Origin: an uncultured Eubacterium sp.
GTDB lineage: Bacteria > Bacillota > Clostridia > Lachnospirales > Lachnospiraceae
Direction of reading: 5' to 3'
Assembly: GCA_946412445.1 (NCBI GenBank)
Contig: CAMKHH010000027.1
Location: 1 to 9,279, forward strand
DNA length: 9,279 bases
How positions within the stretch are numbered: position 1 is the first letter of the stretch; the number at the start of each line of letters is the position of its first letter. The position numbers and the translations under genes were made by a program. Under the pieces are notes generated by a model that saw only the letters and a program-made list of their open reading frames with translations, made no database searches and had not been told where the DNA came from. Positions 1 to 7,564 of this stretch are shown in pieces.

Positions 1-91
1 TACTCAAGTCATTTCATGGTTATATTATGGATTAAAATCGTACTGAAATCGCCGTTATGTGACGCAGTTACAGAATTTCCCGGGAGAAAAC

Positions 92-100
92 TGGTACAAT
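92..100 (+). promoter_or_regulatory. Putative extended -10 promoter of the sulfur-redox gene
   Basis: TGGTACAAT is an extended -10 element (TG, one base, then TACAAT, five of six matches to TATAAT). No good -35 hexamer stands 16-18 bases upstream, which is tolerated when the TG extension is present. Transcription would start near 107 and give a leader of about 30 bases before the start codon at 136. Promoter assignment is by eye only. Confidence 0.5.
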
Positions 101-122
101 TAAAATATCAGATGAGACAGGG

Positions 123-128
123 AAGGAG
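123..128 (+). promoter_or_regulatory. Ribosome binding site deciding the start at 136
   Basis: AAGGAG stands 7 bases before ATG at 136. The reading frame is open upstream to an ATG at 16, but that ATG has no Shine-Dalgarno sequence. The 40 extra residues match no domain and would cover the likely promoter, so translation is placed at 136. Confidence 0.85.
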
Positions 129-135
129 CTTGAAT

Positions 136-2619
136 ATGGCTAAAAAGACGGTGATTATTGGTGGGGTGGCAGGAGGGGCTACCACTGCGGCAAGACTCCG
201 CAGAAGAGATGAGTCTATGCAGATTGTTATGCTGGAAAGAGGCGATTATATTTCCTACGCAAACTGTGGGCTTCCATATTATATCGGGGATGTAATCAAG
301 AGCAGAGACGCACTTTTATTACAGACACCACTGGCGATGAAGAATAAATTCAATATTGATGTTCGGGTATCCAGTGAGGTAACAAAAATTTTACCGGAAG
401 AGAATAAGATAGAGGTTAAGAATAAAAAAACCGGAGAAATATATGAGGAAACTTATGACAATCTGGTTTTAGCAACAGGCTCTTCTCCAATTAAGCCACC
501 GATCCCGGGAATTGATGCAGATAATATTTTTACATTGTGGAGTATACCGGATACAGATCGGATTAAGGCATATATTGAGGAAAAAAAGATAAGACATGCA
601 GCAATTATCGGCGGTGGCTTTATCGGGCTTGAGATGGCAGAAAACCTTCATGGACAGGGAATTGAAGTAACGGTAATTGAAATGCAAAATCAGGTCATGG
701 CACCCTTTGATCCGGAGATGGCGAACCTGATTCATGAAAATATGAAGAGCAATCAGGTTAATCTGATTTTAGGAGATGGGGTGAAAGCCTTTCATCATCA
801 GGGCGATATTACAAAAATCGAACTCACCAGCAAAGCGGTTGTAGAAGCAGATATGATTCTCTTATCCATCGGTGTACGTGCGAACAGTGAACTGGCAAAG
901 GAGGCGGGAATCGCTTTGAACCAACGGGGCGGCGTGATTGTAGATGAGTATCTGCAGACATCCATTCCCGGTATTTATGCAGTTGGGGATGTTATTGAAA
1001 CGGTACACTATGTAACCAAAGATAGAGTCATGATACCTCTTGCCGGGCCGGCTAATAAGCAGGCACGTATTCTTGCAGACAATCTTGCCGGAGATAAGAA
1101 GACTTACAAGGGGAGCATGGGAACAGCTGTGGCAAAAGTATTTGATCTGCATGCTGCCAGCGTGGGACTAAATGAAAAACAGTTAAAGGCTATGGGAAAG
1201 GTGAAACATCAGGATTATTACATAGCTCTGATCAATCAGAAATCCCATGCGGGGTATTATCCGGGAGCAACCTCACTGACACTTAAGATGCTGTTTGATA
1301 AAGATGGAAAAATTCTGGGTGGTCAGATGATCGGTCAGGATGGCGTGGATAAGCGAATTGACACATTGGCGGCGGTTATGGGGCTGGGCGGAACGATTCA
1401 TGATCTGACAGAACTTGAACTTGCGTATGCACCACCGTTCTCTTCCGCAAAAGATCCGGTAAATATGCTGGGGTTTGTGGCTGAAAATATTTTGTGCGGT
1501 CTGGAAAGTTTTATCGAATGGGATGAAGTGGATGCGCTTCTGGCAGACGAGAGTAAAAAACAGGAATATACGATACTGGATGTAACAGAGGATATAGAAC
1601 GGATGGTATTTGCAATTCCGGGCTCCTGCCATATTCCGTTGGGGCAGCTCCGCAGGAGGCTGGATGAACTGGACAGAAATAAACTGATCATTCCATACTG
1701 TGCTGTTGGAATACGTTCTTATAATGCAGAGCGTATCTTAAGGCAGAATGGCTTTGATAAGGTGGCCGTCTTAGCCGGTGGATCAGCGTTTTATAAATCC
1801 ATGCATTATGACGAGGGAAGGACCGTTCTTAAGGCAGCACAAAAGGAGGAATCGGAGGAAGAACCGGACTACATACCTGACAGAGAAATTAAAGTGTTAG
1901 ATTGCTGCGGTTTACAGTGTCCCGGTCCTATTATAAAGGTATACGAGACAATCAGTCAGATGCAGGAAGGTGAAATCCTGAAGGTGTCTGCTACGGATAT
2001 GGGATTTACCGCAGACATTGACTGCTGGTGCCGTCAGACTGGAAACACGCTGATGAAGACAGAACGTCATGGCAAAGAAAATATTGTGTTTATTAAGAAG
2101 GGCACAAAAAGCAGTAATGTGGAAAAAAAAACGCAGGTTGTAGATACGCAACAGGGAAAGACACTTATTGTGTTCAGCGGTGATCTGGATAAAGTGCTTG
2201 CCTCTTTCATCATCGCAAATGGAGCTGCATCTATGGGGAAACCTGTTACTATGTTCTTTACGTTTTGGGGCTTGAATGCATTAAGAAAATCAGATGCTCC
2301 TTCTGTGAAGAAGCCCTTTATGGATAAGATGTTCGGTTTCATGATGCCAAAAGGGAGTAAGAAACTGAAGCTGTCCAGGCTGAATATGGGTGGAATGGGG
2401 ACGGCCATGATGAAAAAAGTTATGAAAGATAAAAATGTGGATTCTCTGGAAGCACTGATGAAGCAGGCAATGAAGAGCGGAATCCGTCTGGTTGCCTGCA
2501 CCATGTCCATGGATATTATGGGAATTACGAAGGAGGAATTGCTTGAGGGCGTGGAGTATGCAGGAGTAGCAACTTATCTTGGAGCTGCCGAGGAATCAAA
2601 TGTTAACCTGTTTATCTGA
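136..2619 (+). CDS. CoA-disulfide/persulfide reductase fused to rhodanese, TusA-like and DsrE-like domains
   Basis: Predicted cytoplasmic FAD- and NAD(P)H-dependent reductase of disulfides, persulfides or polysulfides with built-in sulfur-carrier domains (827 residues). Residues 1-450 are a class of pyridine-nucleotide disulfide oxidoreductase: FAD-binding GGVAGGATTAAR at 9-20, the single redox cysteine Cys44 in SYANCGLPYYIG as in CoA-disulfide reductases, the NAD(P)H-binding GGGFIG around 159-164, the second FAD motif YAVGD at 281-285, and YAPPFSSAKDP at 431-441 in the dimerisation domain. A rhodanese domain follows at about 460-560, with Cys522 in the loop CAVGIRS. A TusA/SirA-like domain at about 585-655 has the CPGP motif at Cys595. 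A DsrE-like domain at about 673-827 has Cys788 in ACTMSMDIMG. The architecture is known in Firmicutes; simpler reductase-rhodanese fusions have CoA-disulfide or persulfide reductase activity. The true substrate (CoA-disulfide, CoA-persulfide, polysulfide) cannot be read. An A9 run (2123-2131) lies in the TusA-DsrE linker. Confidence 0.93.
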   Translation: MAKKTVIIGGVAGGATTAARLRRRDESMQIVMLERGDYISYANCGLPYYIGDVIKSRDALLLQTPLAMKNKFNIDVRVSSEVTKILPEENKIEVKNKKTGEIYEETYDNLVLATGSSPIKPPIPGIDADNIFTLWSIPDTDRIKAYIEEKKIRHAAIIGGGFIGLEMAENLHGQGIEVTVIEMQNQVMAPFDPEMANLIHENMKSNQVNLILGDGVKAFHHQGDITKIELTSKAVVEADMILLSIGVRANSELAKEAGIALNQRGGVIVDEYLQTSIPGIYAVGDVIETVHYVTKDRVMIPLAGPANKQARILADNLAGDKKTYKGSMGTAVAKVFDLHAASVGLNEKQLKAMGKVKHQDYYIALINQKSHAGYYPGATSLTLKMLFDKDGKILGGQMIGQDGVDKRIDTLAAVMGLGGTIHDLTELELAYAPPFSSAKDPVNMLGFVAENILCGLESFIEWDEVDALLADESKKQEYTILDVTEDIERMVFAIPGSCHIPLGQLRRRLDELDRNKLIIPYCAVGIRSYNAERILRQNGFDKVAVLAGGSAFYKSMHYDEGRTVLKAAQKEESEEEPDYIPDREIKVLDCCGLQCPGPIIKVYETISQMQEGEILKVSATDMGFTADIDCWCRQTGNTLMKTERHGKENIVFIKKGTKSSNVEKKTQVVDTQQGKTLIVFSGDLDKVLASFIIANGAASMGKPVTMFFTFWGLNALRKSDAPSVKKPFMDKMFGFMMPKGSKKLKLSRLNMGGMGTAMMKKVMKDKNVDSLEALMKQAMKSGIRLVACTMSMDIMGITKEELLEGVEYAGVATYLGAAEESNVNLFI

Positions 2620-2630
2620 AAAATAACAAT

Positions 2631-2680
2631 AAAGCCAGGAATTGATGTTGAATTGATTCCTGGCTTTTATTGCTTTTAAA
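2631..2680 (+). terminator. Strong intrinsic terminator after the sulfur-redox gene
   Basis: AAAGCCAGGAAT (2631-2642) pairs perfectly with ATTCCTGGCTTT (2656-2667), a 12-base-pair stem that can extend through wobble and AU pairs into the loop. It is followed by a T-rich tail, TTTTATTGCTTTT. It lies 12 bases after the stop codon at 2619. It separates the reductase transcript from the two-component operon. The A-rich upstream arm could also support termination in the reverse direction. Confidence 0.93.
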
Positions 2681-2698
2681 ATAAAAATGGGGTAAAAT
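2670..2698 (+). promoter_or_regulatory. Putative promoter of the two-component operon
   Basis: TTGCTT (2670-2675) and TAAAAT (2693-2698) are separated by exactly 17 bases. The -10 matches consensus at five of six positions and the -35 at three of six. The -35 lies in the T-rich tail of the preceding terminator, so one transcript's end touches the next one's promoter. Predicted start of transcription is near 2705. Confidence 0.5.
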
Positions 2699-2707
2699 AA
2701 ATGAAAA

Positions 2708-2725
2708 ATTCCATGTAATTGGAAT
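2708..2725 (+). repeat. Short inverted repeat in the leader of the kinase gene
   Basis: ATTCCA (2708-2713) and TGGAAT (2720-2725) are exact inverted copies with a 6-base loop. They lie between the predicted transcription start and the ribosome binding site of the kinase gene. This could be a weak leader hairpin or a protein-binding palindrome. It is short enough to be chance. Confidence 0.35.
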
Positions 2726-2744
2726 GCCTGGAGAAGAAAAAAGA

Positions 2745-4517
2745 ATGAAACTGATACATTCAAAACCCATATTCGTACAACTGGTCGTCTTTTCGCTCCT
2801 GATCAGCCTGATACCGATTCTGATTATCGGTACTTTTTTGTTTAGAAAGCTGGAAACCATGGTAGTGGACGAGATGGTGAATTACCATGCACAGATTACC
2901 TCTCAATATACGAAAAATATAGAGGAAAAGCTGGAGCAATACCAGAAAAGTCTGCGATTTATTTCTGATAATACGATGATATTGAACACACTGGCGGATA
3001 GAAGCCAAAATCCGTATGCCAGAGGGGAAACCATCAGTGAAGAGGTAACAAAATCTCTGCTGTTGGAAAAAAACAGCGAGATCAGAAACTGTATGGTTTA
3101 TTCTATGGTTAAAGAGAATCCGGTATATGGAAACCGGGCTTCTATGATAGAGGAGGCCGGGAGAGAAGTATGGTATCCCAAAGAAGAAGCTTTAGAGGAA
3201 GGGTGGTTTTCCTACTTTGTTTTAGGGAATGAAGAGCCCCTTTTGTCGATTGTAAAAAAGGTAGAGAGTCTGGATACGGATAATCTTACAAGGACCCAGC
3301 TTGGAATTGTAAAGCTGGATGTCTATATGACGAAATTATTTGCTCCGGCTCCTCTGAATGATGAGAGTGAAGCAACCTATGATGTGATTGTATACAGCGA
3401 AGATTCGGAGATACTATATTCCACAGCCGGAGATACCGAATCGGTTCTTCGGGCATATCTGAAGCAGCATGGTAAGAAAAATCCAAAGAGCGGTTCCCTC
3501 CAGGCGGTCAACACTTACGTAGTGGAACAAAAAGATCTGGACAACTATGGGATGAAACTACTGTTTCTCTTTGACAATAAGGAGGTACTGGGAAGAAGAG
3601 CCGAAATTCAGTGGATGGTTCTACCGCTTGTAGGAGCACTGATTCTGATTATCATCGGTTGTTCCTATATTTACAGCAGGGGCTTCTCTTCCCGGATTGC
3701 CCTTCTGCTCCAGAAGTTTAGGACAGCGGAAACAGGAAATCTGACCATCCAGGCGCCTATTGAAGGAAAAGATGAGGTTGCAGAACTGGACCGCCAGTTT
3801 ACGCATATGCTGCTGAAGCTGGATGAACTGATTAAGAAAAACTATATCCAGCAACTGGAGAATAAGGAAACGCAGCTTCGAAATCTGCAGCTGCAGATCA
3901 ATCCCCACTTTCTGTATAATACGCTGGAAACAATCAGCTCTATAGCAGCAGTGAAGCAGGTATTTGTAGTTTGTGATATGTGCCAGAAATTAGGGGAGAT
4001 TTTCCGGTATAGTCTGGGAAAGGATTATGGCGAGCGTGTAACCCTGGAACAAGAACTGACGCATATCAAAAATTATGTCTTTATTCAGAAGATAAGATAT
4101 GGAAACCGTTTTGAGGTTTTTTATAATATTGAGGTGGATGACCAGAAGTATTACCTGCCCAGGTTTATCCTGCAGCCGATTGTGGAAAATGCGATTGTAC
4201 ATGGTCTGGGTGAGCTGACCAGTACAGGAACGCTTGAACTTATCGCCTATGAAAGAGAGGGGATGCTCTGCATCTGTATTGAGGATGACGGGATGGGCAT
4301 GGATAATCAGAGAGTGGAAGAGTTAAGGGCTTATATTAACAGTGCAAAAGCGGATAAAAAGAAGAATAAAAGCATAGGAATCCGGAACGTAAATCAGAGG
4401 ATAAAATTGTCCTGTGGTGAGCAATATGGAATTTTCATAGAAAGCAAGCCGTATCAGGGCAGCCGGTTTACGCTTCGTCTGCCCGTCATTAAGGGAGGTG
4501 AAGCAGATGAGACATAA
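2745..4517 (+). CDS. YesM-type membrane sensor histidine kinase
   Basis: Sensor kinase of a two-component system: autophosphorylates on a histidine after sensing an extracellular ligand and passes phosphate to the partner regulator encoded next. Length is 590 residues. A short cytoplasmic start is followed by a membrane helix at about 10-33, an extracytoplasmic sensor region at about 35-288 (likely Cache-like; inferred from position and size), a second helix at about 291-310, and a HAMP linker at about 311-365. The His_kinase domain carries the phosphoacceptor His388 in QINPHFLYNTL. The ATPase domain has the N box VENAIVHG (480-487, Asn482), the G1 box EDDGMGM (513-519) and the late glycine motif SIGIRNVNQR. 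All key residues are present. Start: ATG at 2745 is preceded by GGAG at 2730-2733 (11 bases, slightly long). An in-frame ATG at 2724 would add 7 residues but lacks a good ribosome site. The 3' end overlaps the regulator gene by 11 bases. Confidence 0.94.
   Translation: MKLIHSKPIFVQLVVFSLLISLIPILIIGTFLFRKLETMVVDEMVNYHAQITSQYTKNIEEKLEQYQKSLRFISDNTMILNTLADRSQNPYARGETISEEVTKSLLLEKNSEIRNCMVYSMVKENPVYGNRASMIEEAGREVWYPKEEALEEGWFSYFVLGNEEPLLSIVKKVESLDTDNLTRTQLGIVKLDVYMTKLFAPAPLNDESEATYDVIVYSEDSEILYSTAGDTESVLRAYLKQHGKKNPKSGSLQAVNTYVVEQKDLDNYGMKLLFLFDNKEVLGRRAEIQWMVLPLVGALILIIIGCSYIYSRGFSSRIALLLQKFRTAETGNLTIQAPIEGKDEVAELDRQFTHMLLKLDELIKKNYIQQLENKETQLRNLQLQINPHFLYNTLETISSIAAVKQVFVVCDMCQKLGEIFRYSLGKDYGERVTLEQELTHIKNYVFIQKIRYGNRFEVFYNIEVDDQKYYLPRFILQPIVENAIVHGLGELTSTGTLELIAYEREGMLCICIEDDGMGMDNQRVEELRAYINSAKADKKKNKSIGIRNVNQRIKLSCGEQYGIFIESKPYQGSRFTLRLPVIKGGEADET
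4493..4498 (+). promoter_or_regulatory. Ribosome binding site inside the kinase gene for the regulator
   Basis: GGGAGG stands 8 bases before ATG at 4507 and lies within the last codons of the kinase gene, a typical arrangement for translational coupling. An in-frame GTG at 4498 overlaps this site, so it is not the start. Confidence 0.85.
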
Positions 4518-6135
4518 CCTGCTGATTGTAGACGATGAAGAATTAATCCGTCAGGGATTGCGGGCTCGGCTTGAATATCTGGAAATCAATGCCGATGAGA
4601 TATTTGAAGCGGAAAACGGAAGATGGGCCCTGGAGTCTGTAAAAAGCCATCCGATTGACATCGTAATTACGGATATAAGGATGCCGGACATGGACGGACT
4701 TACACTGATTCAGGAGATAAAGAAGCTTCAGAAAAACATGCAGTTTGTAGTCTTAAGCGGCTATGCGGAGTTTTCTTATGCAGAAACCGCAATTCGGCTG
4801 GGGGTAAAGGCATATCTGCTGAAACCTCTGTCCAATGAAGAACTGAAAAAGACATTTGAAAAGCTGTATCAGGATATGGAGCGGGACTCCCAGATCAGAA
4901 GTGCTATGTGGATGCAGGGGAGGATGAATCGGGAAAAGCAGGAGTACCGTCAGGAAAAGGCAATCAATGCCCTGCTCTTTGATACTTCAGACGAATCTAT
5001 GGATTTTAAAGGCTTGAGCGAAGTCTGCGGAATAGATACGGATAACTCTTACGGTCACATGTTTATGATGCTGGCTGTTATTCATATCAATGGAGAAACC
5101 TATGATACCGTCAAATTCCACCGGATAGATTATGATTTAATACGGTTTTCTGTCCGGAATGTTTTTCTGGAACTGGAAGCTTCCTGTGAAAAGCGGATTG
5201 TGAACAGCCTTTCAGATAATAACCAATTGTATGCCATTTTTTTTATGGAGGATAAAAAGAGTCTCAGGAATGCAGTGGAGCATATTTTCCTTGAGATGCG
5301 GTCCGTTCTGGAAAAGCGGATGAACATCTATATGACGTTAGGAGTGAGCAGAGCTGGCCTTTTGCTCGGAAGAAAATCAGCTTCAGAAGCTCTTGGTGCG
5401 TTGAAACAGAGAATCATCTATGGAGATTCTAATGTGTATTTTTATGAAGATATCGGGATTTTCAGTGAGCAGAGATTTCCTGCTTCCCAGATTCGCCTGT
5501 TGGATTCCTATTTGGAGAAGAATGAACTTCAAAAAGTAAAAAAACTTTTAGAGGAGATTTTTTCAGCAGAACTGATGCGCAAGTATGGTACACCTTATCT
5601 GAGAATCATGTGGGTGCGTATTTTAAATGTGATTCTTCAGCACTATGATAAAAAAGAAAGAAAAGCTTCCAGCATGGAAAAGCTGCTGATGAGTTTCAAT
5701 CTGCCGGATCAGATTCAGTCGGCTTCCGAAATCCAACAGCGCATTACCGATATTATTATGGAGTGCGTCCGAACAGAGACTGTGAATGACATGGATGCAA
5801 GAAGCAAGATCCAGATGGCGGTTCGGTATATTCAGGAGCATTACAGTGAGAATATAGCAATCAATGATTTAGCAATGCGTTACGGCATGAGTCCCAATTA
5901 TTTTTCATCTATATTTAAGGCAGAAACTTCACGGTCTGCTGTGAACTACATTACGGAGCTTAAGGTTAAAAAAGCAAAGGAGCTGCTGGAAAATTCAGAG
6001 CTTAGTGTAGTGGATATCGCAAATAGGATCGGGTATGAAGACAGCCAGTATTTCTTCCGGGTATTTAAGAAAAATACAGGTATGACTCCCTTAAGCTATC
6101 GGGAACGAAATACTGGCCTTCATGAACTTAAATGA
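4507..6135 (+). CDS. YesN-type response regulator with AraC DNA-binding domain
   Basis: Transcription factor partner of the kinase encoded immediately upstream; phosphorylation of the receiver is expected to switch DNA binding by the C-terminal domain. Length is 542 residues, usual for this family. Receiver domain at 1-120: acidic pair Asp9/Asp10 in IVDDEE, phosphoacceptor Asp56 in ITDIRMPDMDG, Ser84 and Lys106 (LLKPLS). A middle region at about 150-320 resembles the degenerate GGDEF-like segment of these regulators (ASEALGALKQR and YFYEDI near 292-315); it has no cyclase signature. The AraC-type double helix-turn-helix is at about 434-534, with helices around AINDLAMRYGMSPNYF (451-466) and VVDIANRIGYEDSQYFFRVF (501-520). 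The usual glycine after the first helix-turn-helix (FKxExG) is Ser here (FKAETS), a minor oddity. Targets are not known; the flanking PHP/EEP operons are the obvious candidates, by position only. The gene ends 4 bases before the stop codon of the convergent PHP gene. Confidence 0.94.
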   Translation: MRHNLLIVDDEELIRQGLRARLEYLEINADEIFEAENGRWALESVKSHPIDIVITDIRMPDMDGLTLIQEIKKLQKNMQFVVLSGYAEFSYAETAIRLGVKAYLLKPLSNEELKKTFEKLYQDMERDSQIRSAMWMQGRMNREKQEYRQEKAINALLFDTSDESMDFKGLSEVCGIDTDNSYGHMFMMLAVIHINGETYDTVKFHRIDYDLIRFSVRNVFLELEASCEKRIVNSLSDNNQLYAIFFMEDKKSLRNAVEHIFLEMRSVLEKRMNIYMTLGVSRAGLLLGRKSASEALGALKQRIIYGDSNVYFYEDIGIFSEQRFPASQIRLLDSYLEKNELQKVKKLLEEIFSAELMRKYGTPYLRIMWVRILNVILQHYDKKERKASSMEKLLMSFNLPDQIQSASEIQQRITDIIMECVRTETVNDMDARSKIQMAVRYIQEHYSENIAINDLAMRYGMSPNYFSSIFKAETSRSAVNYITELKVKKAKELLENSELSVVDIANRIGYEDSQYFFRVFKKNTGMTPLSYRERNTGLHELK

Positions 6136-6139
6136 TGTA

Positions 6140-7045
6140 CTACAGGCAAATGGCTGGACTTACACACATAAGGTTTTTCAATATGGTTTCTTTTTCGTAA
6201 AGCTTTGGAATGATTATGGTATCCTTGCCAAATTCAGTTACCGGAACCCGTTCCTTGGGGCGGCAGGTTAAGGTCGCTGAAGCGGATTTCAGAGTGATTC
6301 TGTATTCTTCCGGCTGGGCAGGTATGCAGCCCGTTTTTTTTGTCTGATGTATCGAAAAATAAATGCTGCCATTTTCGATATGTGTTTCCAACAAGGGACC
6401 TTTGCATACCCAGGTTCTTTGTGCATGGATGGCGTCTGTCAGTTCCCGGCATACATCCCCTGTTTTTTTTCCCTCAATATAGGTGGCATAATGTCCGGCA
6501 AAGGGATTATGGTCATGTAAATCCATGCCACAGGTGGCAGACAGCTTTTCACCGGAAAGTACCAGGGATTCCCAGAGTGTCAGAGCCTTTTCATTTACAG
6601 AAAGAGGTTCCGGATTGTTGAAAATTTCAATAAAATCACAACAGGAATAGTCCGTAACATGCATTACGAACTGGCATCCCTGGGCAAAAGGCCAGCCAAA
6701 GGAAAAGGGGTGAGCGATGCCAACCAGCGCACCCTTGGCACGGGCAGCCTGGAAAAGCAGCTCCGGTTTGTGCTTATTGATATTTTCCCATGGAACATAT
6801 TCTCTTAGATTCAGGCAGAGAATGTGGCCATAGTAGGTTGTATATTCCATGCCTGGAATAAAAGACACAGGCAGACCGGACGTTTCCAGGATTGCCTGGA
6901 TTTTTTTATGCCCGGATATGGTGTTGTGATCGGTAAGAGCAAAAGCATCCACCTGATCGGCGGCCATGAATTCCACCAGTTCACGGCAGGTGCAGGAAGC
7001 ATCCGATTCGTTGGTATGATTATGTAATTCCAGTCTTTTATACAT
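6140..7045 (-). CDS. PHP-domain metallohydrolase (phosphoesterase-like)
   Basis: Predicted cytoplasmic metal-dependent hydrolase of the PHP (polymerase and histidinol phosphatase) superfamily, 301 residues. The metal-binding set looks complete: His8 and His10 in LHNHT, Asp15, Asp39-His40 in LTDHN, Glu67 in GMEYT, His74 in GHILCL, His112 in IAHPF, and Asp175/His177 in GMDLHDH. Members hydrolyse phosphoesters or phosphodiesters, but the substrate varies and cannot be assigned. After the PHP core (to about 215) comes an 85-residue, beta-rich tail with no motif I recognise. No signal peptide or membrane helix is seen. The start ATG is supported by AGGAGG (complement of 7054-7059) at 8 bases. It is second in a minus-strand operon, 15 bases after the unknown gene. 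It differs clearly in sequence from the other PHP protein in the window, so the two are not a recent duplication. Confidence 0.9.
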   Translation of the reverse strand: MYKRLELHNHTNESDASCTCRELVEFMAADQVDAFALTDHNTISGHKKIQAILETSGLPVSFIPGMEYTTYYGHILCLNLREYVPWENINKHKPELLFQAARAKGALVGIAHPFSFGWPFAQGCQFVMHVTDYSCCDFIEIFNNPEPLSVNEKALTLWESLVLSGEKLSATCGMDLHDHNPFAGHYATYIEGKKTGDVCRELTDAIHAQRTWVCKGPLLETHIENGSIYFSIHQTKKTGCIPAQPEEYRITLKSASATLTCRPKERVPVTEFGKDTIIIPKLYEKETILKNLMCVSPAICL

Positions 7046-7060
7046 GATGAGTTCCTCCTC

Positions 7061-7531
7061 TTATCGTACCCGTACGGTCAGGGTGTAATCCGTGTTGTCA
7101 AGAAGCACTGAAAAAGCCAGGATTGTAACCTTTAGAACTCCTTCGATGGTGGGCTGTGGAATACAGCCTTCCGTAGCTGCTTCGGAAGTAAAGTGCATAT
7201 GTCTGGTGGTCAGCTGCCGGTGTATACATCCGATGAATTCATCATTCAACATTGCCAGTGTATGAATCTCTGTTTTCATCTGGCCGTAGATAGCATCCTC
7301 AAGCTCTTCCTGGGAAGCAAACTCCAGGTCATATTCTTTTTTACAGTAATCAATCAGCTCCTGTTTCAATTCAGGTGTTATATCTTTAGGGGCAAAGGTC
7401 CTGGGCCCAAAAGAAAATTCGATATCCAGCTCTTCATAGGTCTCATCCAGGCAAACGGTATAGGAAATCTGGCCGACAAAATCTTTTGACAGCTTCCCCT
7501 GTACCTGATAGACAGTTTTCATTTCATTCAT
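7061..7531 (-). CDS. Unrecognised 156-residue protein in the PHP operon
   Basis: I do not recognise this family. It is probably a real gene: a good ribosome site (GGAG, complement of 7540-7543) stands 8 bases before the ATG, a near-consensus promoter lies just upstream, and it is closely followed by the PHP gene. The N-terminal 50 residues look beta-rich and contain ELDIEFSFGPRTFAPKDIT, which reads like a conserved family motif. Residues about 53-110 look helical and acidic (TPELKQELIDYCKKEYD, then SQEELEDAIYGQMKTEIH). The last 35 residues look like beta strands (EGVLKVTILAFSVLLD, YTLTVRVR). There is no signal peptide, membrane segment or obvious catalytic motif. Cysteines are scattered and not arranged as a metal site. 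Its place as first gene of the operon suggests a job linked to the PHP hydrolase, for example a partner or ligand-binding subunit; this is inference only. Confidence 0.82.
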   Translation of the reverse strand: MNEMKTVYQVQGKLSKDFVGQISYTVCLDETYEELDIEFSFGPRTFAPKDITPELKQELIDYCKKEYDLEFASQEELEDAIYGQMKTEIHTLAMLNDEFIGCIHRQLTTRHMHFTSEAATEGCIPQPTIEGVLKVTILAFSVLLDNTDYTLTVRVR

Positions 7532-7564
7532 AGTTGTATCTCCACTTTCACATTTTCTGCTTCA

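Noticed and set aside
58..72. CRP/FNR-type binding site
   Set aside because: Half-sites are one base too close and one arm is mismatched relative to the known consensus; kept only as a generic inverted repeat.
16..135. N-terminal 40-residue extension of the sulfur-redox reading frame
   Set aside because: No ribosome site before ATG at 16, no domain content, and it covers the predicted promoter; AAGGAG and the FAD-binding start MAKKTVIIGG support 136.
1273..1691. Overlapping antisense open frames opposite the reductase/rhodanese boundary
   Set aside because: Shadows of the coding strand; sequences are rich in Ser, Cys and His with no family resemblance.
2067..2510. Antisense open frame of 147 codons within the DsrE part of the reductase gene
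   Set aside because: It lies fully opposite a well-supported gene, has low-complexity composition expected from the reverse of that gene, and lacks a convincing ribosome site.
4498..4506. GTG start for the response regulator
   Set aside because: The GTG overlaps the GGGAGG ribosome site; ATG at 4507 has ideal spacing and matches the usual receiver N-terminus.
6340..6621. Plus-strand open frame of 93 codons inside the minus-strand PHP gene
   Set aside because: Opposite a complete PHP core with all metal ligands; no ribosome site and no recognisable domain.
7193..7489. Plus-strand open frame of 98 codons opposite the unknown minus-strand gene
   Set aside because: The minus-strand frame has a better ribosome site, a near-consensus promoter and an operon partner; the plus-strand frame is Phe-rich as a reverse shadow would be.
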